Of a stretch of DNA of 64,000 bases, positions 54,501 through 64,000 are shown one piece after another. The stretch comes from Leeuwenhoekiella aequorea (GTDB lineage Bacteria > Bacteroidota > Bacteroidia > Flavobacteriales > Flavobacteriaceae): contig NZ_QOVM01000001.1 in the NCBI RefSeq assembly GCF_004104375.1, forward strand, positions 806,001-870,000, read 5' to 3'. Under the pieces are notes generated by a model. It saw nothing but the letters and a program-made list of their open reading frames with translations. It was not told where the DNA came from and searched no databases. Both the position numbers and the translations under genes were made by a program. Positions within the stretch are counted from its first letter, which is position 1. Every line of letters starts with the position of its first letter.

Positions 54501-55407
54501 GCTTAATTCTGTTGAAGATTATACGCATTTAAATCAAGGAACTTGGGCAACTGATGATACTACCAATGTAATGATCGCAGATCTGTTACATAATTATCGT
54601 ATCAAAGAAAATGATCTACAAGGAAATTTACGTCGTGAGAAATTTACAATTTCTGTAGGTGATGAATTACCTGCTGGTATTATAAAACTTGCCAAAGTTT
54701 ATGTTGCTAAAAAGCGTAAACTAAAAGTGGGTGATAAAATGGCAGGTCGTCACGGAAACAAAGGTATCGTTGCGCGTATTGTGCGTGAAGAAGATATGCC
54801 TTTCTTAGAAGACGGAACTCCAGTTGATATCGTGTTGAATCCATTAGGGGTACCATCACGTATGAACATTGGTCAGATTTATGAAACTGTTCTTGGATGG
54901 GCGGGTCAAAAATTAGGTCGTAAGTATGCGACACCTATTTTTGATGGAGCTACATTAGATCAAATTAATGAGTTGACAGATGAGGCAGGTATACCTCGAT
55001 TTGGACATACTTATTTATATGATGGTGGAACAGGAGATCGTTTTGATCAGGCTGCAACTGTAGGTGTTATCTATATGCTGAAGTTAGGTCACATGGTAGA
55101 TGATAAGATGCACGCACGTTCTATAGGTCCTTACTCATTAATAACACAACAACCATTAGGTGGTAAAGCACAATTTGGTGGTCAGCGTTTTGGAGAGATG
55201 GAAGTTTGGGCGCTTGAAGCTTATGGTGCTTCAGCAACTTTACGTGAAATTCTTACAGTTAAATCTGATGATGTAATAGGTAGAGCTAAAACTTACGAAA
55301 GTATAGTAAAAGGTGAGCCTATGCCAGAGCCAGGATTACCAGAATCGTTCAACGTATTAATGCACGAGCTTAAAGGTCTTGGACTAGACATTCGTCTAGA
55401 AGATTAG
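51595..55407 (+). CDS. rpoB: DNA-directed RNA polymerase subunit beta
   Basis: A 1270-residue beta subunit from the ATG at 51595. The TTG two codons upstream (51589) is in frame but less likely. Conserved parts include [14 protein letters not shown], the rifampicin region with [21 protein letters not shown] and [33 protein letters not shown], and the C-terminal [11 protein letters not shown]. The rifampicin-region residues are of the sensitive type by eye. It forms the polymerase catalytic core with RpoC. Confidence 0.98.
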   Translation: MQAKQAERLNFSSVKNRPEYPDFLDIQIKSFQDFFQLETKSEERGNEGLYNTFLENFPITDTRNNFVLEFLDYFVDPPRYSIQECIERGLTYSVPLKARLKLYCTDDEHEDFETIVQDVYLGTIPYMTPSGTFCINGAERVVVSQLHRSPGVFFGQSFHANGTKLYSARVIPFKGSWIEFATDINSVMYAYIDRKKKLPVTTLFRAIGFERDKDILEIFDLAEEVKVSKTGLKKYLGRKLAARVLNTWHEDFVDEDTGEVVSIERNEIVLDRDTVLEKEHVDEILDAGAKTILLHKEDNQLGDYAIIHNTLQKDPTNSEKEAVEHIYRQLRNAEPPDEETARGIIDKLFFSDQRYNLGEVGRYRMNKKLGLDIGMDKQVLTKQDIITIVKYLIELINSKAEIDDIDHLSNRRVRTVGEQLSTQFGVGLARMARTIRERMNVRDNEVFTPIDLINAKTLSSVINSFFGTNQLSQFMDQTNPLAEITHKRRLSALGPGGLSRERAGFEVRDVHYTHYGRLCPIETPEGPNIGLISSLAVYAKVNNMGFIETPYRTVTDGKIDLETEPRYLSAEEEEGMLIAQANNPMTDDGSITEEKVIARMEGDFPVVEPNTVHYADVSPNQIASISASLIPFLEHDDANRALMGSNMMRQAVPLLRVDSPIVGTGLERQVASDSRVLINAEGDGVVEYVDANEITIKYDRTEEQRMVSFEEDSKTYQLIKFRKTNQSTSINLKPIVSRGDRVKKGQVLCQGYATEAGELALGRNMKVAFMPWKGYNFEDAIVISEKVVREDIFTSIHVDEYSLDVRDTKLGNEELTNDIPNVSEEATKDLDENGMIRIGAEVKPGDILIGKITPKGESDPTPEEKLLRAIFGDKAGDVKDASLKASPSLRGVVIQKKLFARAIKDKRKRAKDKEDIAALEAEYDQKFDDLKAVLVDKLFQLVNGKTAQGVKNDLGEEILPKGKKFTLKMLNSVEDYTHLNQGTWATDDTTNVMIADLLHNYRIKENDLQGNLRREKFTISVGDELPAGIIKLAKVYVAKKRKLKVGDKMAGRHGNKGIVARIVREEDMPFLEDGTPVDIVLNPLGVPSRMNIGQIYETVLGWAGQKLGRKYATPIFDGATLDQINELTDEAGIPRFGHTYLYDGGTGDRFDQAATVGVIYMLKLGHMVDDKMHARSIGPYSLITQQPLGGKAQFGGQRFGEMEVWALEAYGASATLREILTVKSDDVIGRAKTYESIVKGEPMPEPGLPESFNVLMHELKGLGLDIRLED

Positions 55408-55418
55408 ATACATTAAAG

Positions 55419-55442
55419 GTTTCGCTTCTTCGGAAGCGAAAC
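55419..55442 (+). promoter_or_regulatory. UUCG-capped hairpin between rpoB and rpoC
   Basis: A perfect 10-bp stem (GTTTCGCTTC / GAAGCGAAAC) with a TTCG loop, closed by a C-G pair, forms the very stable C(UUCG)G tetraloop. No T run follows (ACTTATTATAG), so it is more likely a stability, pausing or processing element than a terminator. Confidence 0.8.
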
Positions 55443-55494
55443 TTATTATAGTATCAAAGAATTTTAAAATGAATAATTTTCGACATAAGGTATT

Positions 55495-58400
55495 ATGGCA
55501 AGAGATAATGATAAGAATGCAGTAAAGAGGTTTAATAAAATCTCTATTGGTCTTGCGTCTCCTGAAGCAATTTTGGCTGAATCGCGCGGAGAGGTGTTAA
55601 AACCAGAAACTATAAATTACCGTACACACAAACCAGAACGTGACGGTTTGTTCTGTGAGCGTATCTTTGGTCCTGTAAAGGATTATGAGTGTGCTTGTGG
55701 AAAATACAAACGTATACGATATAAAGGTATTGTTTGTGATCGTTGTGGTGTAGAAGTTACTGAGAAGAAAGTACGTAGAGATCGTGTAGGTCACATCAAT
55801 CTAGTTGTGCCTGTTGCTCACATCTGGTACTTTAGAAGTTTGCCAAATAAAATAGGTTACATATTAGGTCTTCCGTCTAAAAAATTAGACATGATTATCT
55901 ATTATGAGCGCTATGTAGTAATACAGCCAGGTATAGCTAAAAGTGAAGAGGGTGATGATTTAAAGAAAATGGATTTCCTTACTGAAGAGGAATATCTTAA
56001 TGTTCTTGAATCTATACCTCAAGAAAATATGTATTTAGATGACAGCGACCCAAATAAGTTTATCGCTAAGATGGGTGCTGAGTGTCTTATAGAGCTTTTA
56101 AAGAGAATAAATCTTAATGAGCTTTCTTATGATTTACGTCATAAGGCAAATAATGAAACTTCAAAACAACGTAAAACTGAAGCGCTAAAACGTCTTCAAG
56201 TTGTTGAAGCTTTAAGAGATGCAAATAAAAATCGCGAGAATCTTCCAGAGTGGATGATTATGAAAGTAATTCCCGTTATTCCACCAGAATTACGTCCATT
56301 AGTACCATTAGATGGTGGTCGATTTGCAACATCAGATTTAAATGATTTATATCGTCGTGTAATTATTCGTAATAACCGTCTTAAGCGTTTAATGGAAATT
56401 AAAGCGCCTGAGGTTATTTTGCGTAATGAGAAGCGTATGCTTCAGGAAGCGGTAGATTCATTATTTGATAATACTCGTAAATCTTCAGCTGTTAAAACAG
56501 ATTCTAACAGACCTTTGAAATCTCTTTCAGATTCATTGAAAGGTAAGCAGGGTCGTTTCCGTCAAAACTTACTCGGTAAACGTGTTGATTATTCTGCACG
56601 TTCAGTAATTGTTGTTGGGCCAGAATTAAAACTTTACGAATGTGGTATTCCTAAAGATATGGCTGCAGAACTTTATAAGCCTTTCGTTATTAGAAAGCTT
56701 ATAGAGCGTGGAATTGTAAAGACTGTTAAGTCTGCAAAGAAAATAATAGATAAAAAAGAGCCAGTAGTTTGGGATATATTAGAAAATGTCCTTAAAGGAC
56801 ACCCAGTATTACTTAACCGTGCTCCTACGCTTCACAGATTAGGTATTCAGGCTTTTCAGCCAAAACTTATTGAAGGTAAAGCGATACAGTTACATCCATT
56901 AGTTTGTACGGCTTTTAACGCTGATTTTGATGGGGATCAGATGGCGGTACATTTACCATTAGGCCCAGAAGCAATTTTGGAAGCTCAAATGTTAATGCTT
57001 GCCTCTAATAATATTCTTAATCCTGCTAATGGTGCTCCTATTACGGTACCATCTCAGGATATGGTACTTGGTCTGTATTATATGACTAAGGCACGTAAGA
57101 GTACTCCAGAGCATCCTATTCAAGGTGAGGGAATTACTTTTTACAGTGCTGAGGAAGTTGTTATAGCTCACAATCAGAAGCGTGTGAATATCAACGCGAT
57201 GATTAAAATACGTACTAAAGATTTTAATGAAGAAGGTAAGCTTGTTTACCAAATCATAGATAGTACTGTGGGTCGTGTATTATTTAATGAAAGCGTACCT
57301 GACGAAGCGGGTTACATTAATGAGGTACTTACTAAGAAATCACTTAGAGATGTAATTGCACGTATTTTAAAACTTACAAGTGTTCCACGTACTGCGGAAT
57401 TCTTAGATAGTATTAAAACTCTTGGTTATACATTTGCATTTAGAGGTGGTCTTTCATTCTCACTTGGTGATATAATTATTCCTAAGGAAAAGTATGAGAT
57501 GATTGATGAGGCAAATACTCAGGTAGACGGAATTATGTCTAGCTATAATATGGGTCTTATTACAAATTCAGAACGTTACAACCAGGTTATTGATGTTTGG
57601 ACATCAACAAATGCTTCACTTACAGAGCTTGCTATGAAGCGCATTCGCGAAGATCAGCAAGGATTTAACTCGGTGTATATGATGCTTGATTCTGGTGCAA
57701 GGGGTTCTAAAGAGCAGATTCGCCAGTTAACTGGTATGCGTGGTCTTATGGCTAAGCCTAAGAAATCTAATGATGGAGGTGGAGCAATTATTGAAAACCC
57801 AATTCTTTCTAACTTTAAGGAAGGTCTTTCAATTCTTGAATACTTTATCTCTACTCACGGTGCTCGTAAAGGTCTTGCCGATACGGCTCTTAAAACTGCA
57901 GATGCGGGTTATTTAACTCGTCGTCTTGTAGATGTATCTCAAGATGTTATCATTAATAGTGAAGATTGTGATACCTTAAGAGGTGTTGAAGTTTCTGCAT
58001 TAAAGAAAAATGAAGAAATTGTTGAAACTTTAGAAGCACGTATCATCGGTCGTATAGCATTAAATGATGTTATCAATCCGTTAGATAGTGAAGTAATCGT
58101 AAAAGCTGGAGCAGAAATTACTGAAGAGCTAGCTGCTGAAATTACAAAAGCACCTATTGAATCTGTTGAAGTACGTTCTGCATTAACGTGTGAAGCTACT
58201 AAAGGTATTTGCTCTAAGTGTTATGGTAGAAACCTAGCAACCAATAAAATGGTTCAAATGGGTGAAGCAGTAGGAGTTGTGGCAGCACAATCCATTGGTG
58301 AACCAGGTACACAGCTTACACTAAGAACATTCCACGTAGGTGGTATTGCGGGTAACATTTCAGAAGAGAATAAGGTTGTTGTGAAATTTAGCGGTCGCTT

Positions 58401-59796
58401 AGAGATTGAAGATCTTAAGACTGTTGAAGGAGAAGCACCAGATGGTTCTATTTCTCAAATTGTTATTTCACGTACATCTGAAGCTAAAATATTTGATAGT
58501 AAAACCGGTATTTTATTAAGTACTAATAATATTCCTTATGGTTCACAACTTTCTGCAAAGGATGGTGATACTGTTTCTAAAGGTGATGTTATCTGTAGTT
58601 GGGATCCATATAACGGTGTTATTATATCTGAATTTGCTGGTAAAATCAAATATGAGAATATCGAGCAAGGTCTTACTTATCAAGTAGAAACAGATGAGCA
58701 AACTGGTTTCCAAGAGAAAGTAATTTCAGAATCACGTAACAAACGTATGATTCCTACATTACATATCTTAGGTAAAAAAGATGAAGTGATTCGTTCTTAT
58801 AACCTTCCAGTAGGGGCTCACCTTATGGTAGATGATAATGATAAAATTAAAATCGGAAAAATTTTAGTTAAGATACCTCGTAAATCTGCAAAAGCGGGTG
58901 ATATTACTGGGGGACTTCCTCGAGTAACCGAATTATTTGAAGCACGTAATCCTTCTAATCCAGCTGTTGTAAGTGAGATTGATGGTGTAGTTTCCTTTGG
59001 TAAAATTAAGAGAGGTAACCGTGAAATTATAGTTGAGTCTAAGCTTGGAGAAGTTAAAAAATATCTAGTTAAATTATCAAACCAGATATTAGTTCAGGAA
59101 AATGACTTTGTTAGAGCGGGAATGCCATTATCTGATGGTTCTGTAACTCCAGAAGATATTTTATCTATAAAAGGTCCTTCTGCAGTACAGCAATATCTTG
59201 TTAATGAAGTACAAGAAGTGTATCGTTTACAGGGGGTGAAGATTAATGATAAGCATTTTGAGGTAGTAGTACGTCAAATGATGCGTAAAGTTAGAATTCA
59301 AGATCCAGGTGATACTATCTTCCTTGAGAATCAATTAGTGCACAAAGATGATTTTGTTACTGAAAATGACGCAATTTTCGGAATGAAAGTTATTGAAGAT
59401 GCTGGTGATTCTGAAACTTTAAAAGCTGGACAAATAATTTCTCCGCGTGATTTGCGTGATGAAAATTCTATCTTAAGAAGAGAAGATAAAAATCTAGCTA
59501 CAGCGCGTGATGTTGTTGCAGCGACTGCGACTCCAGTACTTCAAGGTATTACGAGAGCATCACTTCAAACAAAATCATTTATTTCTGCAGCTTCTTTCCA
59601 GGAAACTACAAAAGTTCTTAACGAAGCAGCAGTAAGTGGTAAGATTGATGATCTTGAAGGTCTTAAGGAAAATGTTATAGTTGGACATAGAATTCCAGCA
59701 GGTACAGGTTTACGTAGATATGATAAGATCATCGTAGGAAGTAAACAAGAATTAGAAGAGCTCAATGCGGCTCGGGAAGAAGTAAATTTTAATTAA
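55495..59796 (+). CDS. rpoC: DNA-directed RNA polymerase subunit beta'
   Basis: A 1433-residue beta' subunit. The N-terminal zinc finger is [23 protein letters not shown], the catalytic Mg loop NADFDGDQ lies at residues 475-482, and the second zinc site is [17 protein letters not shown]. The trigger loop/bridge region ([10 protein letters not shown]) and the full C-terminus are present. The length is typical of Bacteroidota. It lies 87 bases after rpoB with a stable hairpin in the gap, and is followed by a terminator before the DUF3467 gene. Confidence 0.98.
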   Translation: MARDNDKNAVKRFNKISIGLASPEAILAESRGEVLKPETINYRTHKPERDGLFCERIFGPVKDYECACGKYKRIRYKGIVCDRCGVEVTEKKVRRDRVGHINLVVPVAHIWYFRSLPNKIGYILGLPSKKLDMIIYYERYVVIQPGIAKSEEGDDLKKMDFLTEEEYLNVLESIPQENMYLDDSDPNKFIAKMGAECLIELLKRINLNELSYDLRHKANNETSKQRKTEALKRLQVVEALRDANKNRENLPEWMIMKVIPVIPPELRPLVPLDGGRFATSDLNDLYRRVIIRNNRLKRLMEIKAPEVILRNEKRMLQEAVDSLFDNTRKSSAVKTDSNRPLKSLSDSLKGKQGRFRQNLLGKRVDYSARSVIVVGPELKLYECGIPKDMAAELYKPFVIRKLIERGIVKTVKSAKKIIDKKEPVVWDILENVLKGHPVLLNRAPTLHRLGIQAFQPKLIEGKAIQLHPLVCTAFNADFDGDQMAVHLPLGPEAILEAQMLMLASNNILNPANGAPITVPSQDMVLGLYYMTKARKSTPEHPIQGEGITFYSAEEVVIAHNQKRVNINAMIKIRTKDFNEEGKLVYQIIDSTVGRVLFNESVPDEAGYINEVLTKKSLRDVIARILKLTSVPRTAEFLDSIKTLGYTFAFRGGLSFSLGDIIIPKEKYEMIDEANTQVDGIMSSYNMGLITNSERYNQVIDVWTSTNASLTELAMKRIREDQQGFNSVYMMLDSGARGSKEQIRQLTGMRGLMAKPKKSNDGGGAIIENPILSNFKEGLSILEYFISTHGARKGLADTALKTADAGYLTRRLVDVSQDVIINSEDCDTLRGVEVSALKKNEEIVETLEARIIGRIALNDVINPLDSEVIVKAGAEITEELAAEITKAPIESVEVRSALTCEATKGICSKCYGRNLATNKMVQMGEAVGVVAAQSIGEPGTQLTLRTFHVGGIAGNISEENKVVVKFSGRLEIEDLKTVEGEAPDGSISQIVISRTSEAKIFDSKTGILLSTNNIPYGSQLSAKDGDTVSKGDVICSWDPYNGVIISEFAGKIKYENIEQGLTYQVETDEQTGFQEKVISESRNKRMIPTLHILGKKDEVIRSYNLPVGAHLMVDDNDKIKIGKILVKIPRKSAKAGDITGGLPRVTELFEARNPSNPAVVSEIDGVVSFGKIKRGNREIIVESKLGEVKKYLVKLSNQILVQENDFVRAGMPLSDGSVTPEDILSIKGPSAVQQYLVNEVQEVYRLQGVKINDKHFEVVVRQMMRKVRIQDPGDTIFLENQLVHKDDFVTENDAIFGMKVIEDAGDSETLKAGQIISPRDLRDENSILRREDKNLATARDVVAATATPVLQGITRASLQTKSFISAASFQETTKVLNEAAVSGKIDDLEGLKENVIVGHRIPAGTGLRRYDKIIVGSKQELEELNAAREEVNFN

Positions 59797-59811
59797 TTTA
59801 ACTGTATATAC

Positions 59812-59844
59812 AAAAGCAGCTTCAGAAATGGAGCTGCTTTTTTT
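59812..59844 (+). terminator. Rho-independent terminator after rpoC
   Basis: A stem AAAAGCAGCT / AGCTGCTTTT with a loop of ten bases is followed by T residues to 59844. The DUF3467 start is 18 bases further on, so readthrough may feed that gene. Confidence 0.85.
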
Positions 59845-59861
59845 ATTTAAAGTAATATATA

Positions 59862-60176
59862 ATGGCAGAAGAAAAAAATAATGAGAGTGGTCAATTAAAT
59901 ATTGAGCTTGACGAGACGATTGCTCAAGGACAATATTCCAATCTGGCGATAATTAATCATTCAGTATCTGAATTTGTAGTTGATTTTATAAACATTATGC
60001 CAGGCACTCCTAAGAGTAAAGTGAAGTCACGTATAATTTTAACTCCGCAACATGCTAAGAGGCTGGCAAAAGCACTTCAGGAGAATGTTAAGCGTTTTGA
60101 AAAAGCGCACGGTGAAATTAAAGATTATGAAAAACAGCCGATACCTTTAAATTTTGGTCCTAGTGGTCAAGCTTAA
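59862..60176 (+). CDS. DUF3467 domain protein
   Basis: A 104-residue protein. The family pattern LNIELDETIAQGQYSNLAII, FVVDFINIMPG and KSRIILTPQHAKRLAKALQEN is complete. The C-terminus is rich in Gly/Pro (PIPLNFGPSGQA). The family is wide in bacteria, with no established function. It lies directly after the rpoC terminator on the same strand, an arrangement I associate with Bacteroidota. It could belong to transcription or translation, but the sequence itself shows no catalytic motif. Confidence 0.9.
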   Translation: MAEEKNNESGQLNIELDETIAQGQYSNLAIINHSVSEFVVDFINIMPGTPKSKVKSRIILTPQHAKRLAKALQENVKRFEKAHGEIKDYEKQPIPLNFGPSGQA

Positions 60177-60216
60177 ATTAAAAAAGTCCTAAACAGTGTT
60201 TAGGACTTTTTTAATT
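60176..60216. terminator. Bidirectional terminator after the DUF3467 gene
   Basis: A 19-bp perfect stem (AATTAAAAAAGTCCTAAAC / GTTTAGGACTTTTTTAATT, loop AGT) begins in the stop codon. It has T runs on both strands and could also end transcripts of the minus-strand prfC. Confidence 0.9.
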
Positions 60217-60370
60217 ATAATCTAATTTTATCGATAACTAAATTACCATTCTTAAAATCTATTCTTAATAGTAAATGATGTTATTTAAGTGGCTTTTACG
60301 AGATTTTTAAAGTATTTACGACATATTAATCATTTATTTACATAGGATCTTTTAAATGGCTTTAGAATGA

Positions 60371-61960
60371 TTATTTATATTCGGAAACGAAGTGTAACTT
60401 CACATTAGGATATTTTTGTTGAGTCATTTGCAATGTAAATGGTGAATCTGCAAGAAATACTAAATGGCCACGTTTATCCTTAGCCATAAATCGCTGTTTG
60501 ACACGTATGAATTCTTTAAACTCTTCACTCTTAGAGTCTTTAGGCTCGACCCAACATGCTTTATGAACACTTAGCGGCTCATAAGTACATTTAGCACCAT
60601 ATTCATGTTCTAATCTATATTGAATTACTTCATATTGTAAAGCGCCAACTGTACCTATTACTTTTCTTCCATTCAGCTCTAATGTAAATAACTGAGCTAC
60701 ACCTTCATCCATGAGTTGGTCAATACCTTTTTCTAACTGCTTAGATTTCATTGGATCAGCATTATTGATGTATCTAAAATGCTCTGGTGAGAAAGCAGGA
60801 ATTCCCTTGTAATGAATTTCTTCTCCTTCGGTAAGCGTATCACCAATTTTAAAATTTCCTGTATCGTGAAGTCCTACAATATCACCGGGATAAGAGATAT
60901 CAACAATCTCTTTTTTCTCAGCAAAAAAGGCATTCGGACTTGAAAATTTTAATTTTTTTCCATTTCTAACGTGTAAATAAGGGGTATTCCTTTCAAAAAC
61001 ACCTGAAACAATTTTGATAAAAGCGAGTCTATCACGGTGTTTTGGATCCATATTTGCGTGAATTTTGAACACAAATCCGGTAAATTCCTTTTCATCAGGA
61101 TGAACTATGCGCTCTTCACTTTGTTTTGGTCTAGGCGTAGGCGCAATTGTAATAAAACAATCTAAAAGCTCTCTTACTCCAAAATTATTTAAAGCGGATC
61201 CAAAGAACACAGGTTGTTGTTCTGCTGCCAAGTAGGCCTCTTGATCAAAACTAGGGTAAACACCATCTACAAGTTCTAATTCTTCACGTAACGTTTCCGC
61301 AGGTTTTTCACCTATAAGTTTATATAAATCAGCAGATTGGATATCTTGGATTTTAATAGTTTCTTCTATGTTTTTACGACTATCACCACTAAAAAGGTTG
61401 ATATTCTTCTCCCAGATGTTGTAGATTCCTTTAAAATCATAACCCATCCCTATAGGAAAGCTTAAGGGAGTCACTGTCAGCGATAATTTCTGCTCAATTT
61501 CATCTAAAAGTTCAAAAGCATCTTTCCCTTCACGATCCAGTTTATTAACAAATACAATCATTGGAATTTTACGCATTCTACAAACTTGAACTAATTTCTC
61601 AGTTTGCTCTTCAACCCCTTTAGCAACATCAATTACTACAATAACACTATCTACGGCAGTAAGGGTTCTAAACGTATCTTCAGCAAAATCCTTGTGACCA
61701 GGTGTATCTAATATGTTGATTTTTGTGCCATTATATTCGAATGCAAGTACAGAAGTAGCTACAGATATCCCACGCTGTCTTTCGATTTCCATAAAATCAC
61801 TAGTGGCCCCCTTCTTGATTTTATTAGATTTTACAGCACCTGCCTCTTGAATTGCACCACCAAATAAAAGGAGTTTTTCAGTAAGAGTTGTTTTTCCAGC
61901 ATCAGGATGTGATATAATACCGAAGGTACGTCTCCTTGCTATTTCTTTCTTAACGTTCAT
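60371..61960 (-). CDS. prfC: Peptide chain release factor 3
   Basis: A 529-residue translational GTPase. G1 is SHPDAGKTTLTEKLL, the switch I region is MEIERQRGISVATSVL, G3 is DTPGHKDFAEDT, and G4 is NKLDRE. The C-terminal domain has QYEVIQYRLEHEYGAKC, as in RF3. It recycles RF1/RF2 after termination. The length matches E. coli PrfC (529). A promoter element lies about 20 bases upstream. Confidence 0.97.
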   Translation of the reverse strand: MNVKKEIARRRTFGIISHPDAGKTTLTEKLLLFGGAIQEAGAVKSNKIKKGATSDFMEIERQRGISVATSVLAFEYNGTKINILDTPGHKDFAEDTFRTLTAVDSVIVVIDVAKGVEEQTEKLVQVCRMRKIPMIVFVNKLDREGKDAFELLDEIEQKLSLTVTPLSFPIGMGYDFKGIYNIWEKNINLFSGDSRKNIEETIKIQDIQSADLYKLIGEKPAETLREELELVDGVYPSFDQEAYLAAEQQPVFFGSALNNFGVRELLDCFITIAPTPRPKQSEERIVHPDEKEFTGFVFKIHANMDPKHRDRLAFIKIVSGVFERNTPYLHVRNGKKLKFSSPNAFFAEKKEIVDISYPGDIVGLHDTGNFKIGDTLTEGEEIHYKGIPAFSPEHFRYINNADPMKSKQLEKGIDQLMDEGVAQLFTLELNGRKVIGTVGALQYEVIQYRLEHEYGAKCTYEPLSVHKACWVEPKDSKSEEFKEFIRVKQRFMAKDKRGHLVFLADSPFTLQMTQQKYPNVKLHFVSEYK

Positions 61961-61978
61961 TTGTAAAATTTAAGAACG

Positions 61979-61986
61979 CAAAGATA
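61979..61986 (-). promoter_or_regulatory. -7 promoter element (TATCTTTG) of prfC
   Basis: On the minus strand TATCTTTG matches TAnnTTTG and lies about 19 bases before the prfC ATG at 61960. The nearest TTG upstream is 27 bases away, so the -33 part is weak. Confidence 0.6.
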
Positions 61987-62317
61987 TGATATGTTGATCA
62001 TTTAGAATGATTTCAATCATGGAGTTAGCGCATATAGATTGTGATTTTCAGAAAATTTATATTGATGAGATTATATATGAGTTATGTAGAAATTTTAATT
62101 AGTTTGATCACATATTTTATAGAAATAAGACATTATTGGGTGGAAAACAAAGAAAACCTCTTAGCATATATCTAGATCATCGCAAACAAAGGTTTGATTT
62201 TGTAAGATAAATCTTTATAAATTCCTACTAAATAATGTTTCAAGGTGTTCTTTTGCCGACTATTGTGCATTATGTCTAAAATAATATTTCCAAATAGAAT
62301 TAGACTTAACCTATTGA

Positions 62318-62325
62318 TATATTTG
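62318..62325 (+). promoter_or_regulatory. Candidate -7 promoter element (TATATTTG) of the surface protein gene
   Basis: An exact TAnnTTTG match lies 160 bases before the ATG at 62486. No TTG is at -33. If real, the gene has a long 5' leader. Confidence 0.45.
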
Positions 62326-62485
62326 CGGTGCCCAACTTCATAGTTTTAAGACCTTTGCAGGTTCAATTTATTACGGATTACAATTACTTTCCTCACAGTG
62401 AGTAATTCAACTCCAAGTTTCTCTATATAAAATATTTACGTCAGAATATTAGTTCTGATATATACTTTGATTTAATTCATATAAT

Positions 62486-63823
62486 ATGGGTAAAAACTAC
62501 TTAACGAAGTTTTATTTACTGACTTCTAGAAATCGAACATTATTGTTTTCGATATTTCTTCTATTGTTTTCGTATTCGACAGTTCTTGCTCAGCAGGCCC
62601 CATCTATACGCAGTGGAGCATCTTTTGAGTTTGAAGGTTCTCAAGTTAGGAATAATGACCCTGTTATTATTAAGTCAATTACTGTAAACGGTACACTGTA
62701 TAACACATTCGTTGTACCAACAGCCTATAAGATGACTCGTAGAGGGCCTGATGGGAATAGTCCAAATCAAATTATAGAAAATGGGACTACGCTAGTATCT
62801 AATAGTAATACCCATACGGGAGGTGCATCTAGTACATGGAATGCTGGTGCTTTAGCAGCATTTCAGGATAAAAATTTGAATCACTATTTTACCGCTAATC
62901 CGAATGGTCGAGATATTTGCGGAAACTTTGAAGCTGCAAAGACTACAGATGCTCAGAAACAAACAATATCCTACGATCCAGCTATACCTTCAAATGAAGG
63001 AGCTATATTAGCCGTTACTGAAAGAGGAGGTAATAACTGTTTTTATGTGGAGGTTTATGGTATTCCTGTAGGTGGAGGTGCTGAAACAAAATTAGGTCAG
63101 ACTTTTGTAAGAAGTGTTGGTGATAGTAGAGATGGCGCTTATAAACCACCTGTCGCAAATAGTGATTACTGGGGTTCAGGTAGAAAGCAAGACAACGGTC
63201 AGACAATAGCCATTGCTCTATTTAATTTAAACAGTATTGCGCCAACTGGATCTAAAATTACTAAGATAGATTTTATTGCTGCAACTAGAGATCACGGTGA
63301 TGGTAAGTTTTTTATTCTACAGAAATATGCTGTGGATCAAAATGAACTTGCTTGTGAAAATGAAACCATTAGTGGTGACCTTAATATTAATAATAATGTC
63401 CCGTCTAATTCAACATATAGCTTAATTTCCGGGCCATCTACTGCGGGTAAGTCTTTTACTTTAAATCCTAATGGCACTTATAGTTATGTTCCAAAAGATA
63501 ATTTTGTTGGAGATGTAACTTTTGAATACAAAGTTTGTTTACCGGCTCCCAATACCTCAGTTTGTGATACAGGTAAAGTAACACTCACATTTGCAGCGCT
63601 TCCTGAGAATGCTGAATACAAGCTTGACTGTAATGAAAATGGGAACCAAGGTATTACAGTTACTAAGCCTATAGGTTCACAATTCGCATACTCGCTAAAT
63701 GGAGGTGCTTATCAGGCATCTCCAAAATTTGAAAAATTAGCAGATGGGAATTATACTTTACGAGTTAAAAATATAAATTCCGGTTGTGAATCAAAAAAAC
63801 GCTACAAAGCTATCAATCAGTAA
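62486..63823 (+). CDS. Secreted SprB-repeat surface protein, N-terminal part, frame broken
   Basis: A 445-residue reading frame with a signal peptide (about residues 1-36, ending TVLAQ). Residues about 40-290 form a secreted domain of unknown type (RSGASFEFEGSQVRN ... ATRDHGDGKFFILQKYAVD). Residues about 292-370 look like an Ig/cadherin-type domain (LNPNGTYSYVPKDNFVGDVTF). About 380-435 is a SprB-related segment ending DGNYTLRVKNINSGCES. The frame then runs over an A7 run (63793-63799) and stops at 63823, while coding of the same kind continues in another frame. The gene is most likely one large surface or gliding-type adhesin of the type IX secretion group. Confidence 0.8.
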   Translation: MGKNYLTKFYLLTSRNRTLLFSIFLLLFSYSTVLAQQAPSIRSGASFEFEGSQVRNNDPVIIKSITVNGTLYNTFVVPTAYKMTRRGPDGNSPNQIIENGTTLVSNSNTHTGGASSTWNAGALAAFQDKNLNHYFTANPNGRDICGNFEAAKTTDAQKQTISYDPAIPSNEGAILAVTERGGNNCFYVEVYGIPVGGGAETKLGQTFVRSVGDSRDGAYKPPVANSDYWGSGRKQDNGQTIAIALFNLNSIAPTGSKITKIDFIAATRDHGDGKFFILQKYAVDQNELACENETISGDLNINNNVPSNSTYSLISGPSTAGKSFTLNPNGTYSYVPKDNFVGDVTFEYKVCLPAPNTSVCDTGKVTLTFAALPENAEYKLDCNENGNQGITVTKPIGSQFAYSLNGGAYQASPKFEKLADGNYTLRVKNINSGCESKKRYKAINQ

Positions 63824-64000
63824 CTTAGCTATTGAGGATCCTAGTATTACTAATGTGGTGTGCTTTGGTGAATCTACCGGTAAAATTAATGTTACAGTTT
63901 CTGGAGGTGCGTCCCCACTTACTTATCAATGGAGTAATGGAGCAACCACAAGTAATCTTATAAATGTTCCTGCGGGCAAATATACACTTACAGTTACTGA
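63798..64000 (+). CDS. Continuation of the SprB-repeat protein in the +1 frame, open at the window end
   Basis: From AAC at 63798 the frame reads NATKLSISNLAIEDPSITNV and continues as a full SprB repeat (VCFGESTGKINVTVSGGASP ... YQWSNGATTSNLINVPAGKY), open to the window edge. It joins the preceding frame if one A of the A7 run is skipped. The SprB repeat is a 35-40 residue unit of flavobacterial adhesins. The start codon of this part is not independent. It belongs to the gene beginning at 62486. Confidence 0.78.

Larger units (their letters stand above)
61961..62485. other. 525-base non-coding region between prfC and the surface protein gene
   Basis: No ORF is supported. It holds the prfC promoter element (61979-61986, minus strand), a plus-strand TATATTTG at 62318-62325, and inverted repeats ATGATT / AATCAT (62008-62021) and TCAGAA / TTCTGA (62441-62458). 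The long leader (about 150 bases from the plus-strand element) before the surface protein is unusual for this window. Confidence 0.6.

Noticed and set aside
63793-63799. Programmed -1 frameshifting at A AAA AAA in the SprB-repeat gene
   Set aside because: The heptamer is phased for a -1 shift, but the -1 frame stops after ten codons. Only +1 restores the protein.

Overview
The window is AT-rich chromosomal DNA from a marine-type member of the Flavobacteriaceae (Bacteroidota). Several signs agree. Promoters of the TAnnTTTG type occur before tRNA, rpsU, prfC and other genes. Shine-Dalgarno sequences are nearly absent. Families common in this group are present (DUF2851, DUF3467, DUF1028, a Lacal_2735-type small protein, a SprB-repeat surface protein, MenA/C/E by the futalosine-independent route, NamZ). 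Core proteins such as RpoB, RpoC and EF-Tu look flavobacterial. I cannot fix the genus from sequence alone. No phage, IS element, CRISPR array or rRNA operon was seen.

Layout. 1-1104: the N-terminal part of a lipoprotein alpha-amylase, cut by the window edge. 1262-6048: a menaquinone locus (menA, menC, menE) with a metallo-beta-lactamase-fold hydrolase and a CPBP membrane protease between the men genes. 6119-15254: cell-envelope and metabolic genes (vWA protein, M24 peptidase, MFS exporter, a minus-strand operon of carboxylase beta subunit, small membrane protein and PAS histidine kinase, then DinB). 15251-19243: a three-subunit Tat-exported molybdenum aldehyde/xanthine oxidase of PaoABC type. 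19558-30462: EttA, a PepSY membrane protein, two unlisted 54-residue genes, HAD hydrolase, a lipoprotein metalloprotease, a methyltransferase and an M28 peptidase. 30621-44464: NamZ-type muramidase head-to-head with a LolC/E permease, a CBS-like enzyme, DUF2851, a K+ channel, two alanine/glycine:cation symporters (one with an unusual N-terminal extension) and an acyl-CoA dehydrogenase.

44494-60176 is the translation and transcription core: rpsU with a strong Shine-Dalgarno, a Xer recombinase, hpf, then tRNA-Thr(TGT)-Tyr(GTA)-Gly(TCC)-Thr(GGT)-tuf-tRNA-Trp-secE-nusG-rplKAJL-rpoBC and a DUF3467 gene. Hairpins sit at tuf/tRNA-Trp, rplL/rpoB and rpoB/rpoC. After prfC on the minus strand comes a 0.5-kb non-coding stretch and a secreted surface protein whose frame breaks at an A7 run, after which SprB repeats continue in another frame to the window end.

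The observations I rate highest are: the split archaemetzincin-like zinc motif in the lipoprotein at 24983-25771; the biotinyl/lipoyl-like domain without a modifiable lysine fused to an AGCS symporter (40250-42328); the A7 frame break in the SprB-repeat protein; the exceptional rpsU Shine-Dalgarno; and the structured leaders in the rpoBC operon.
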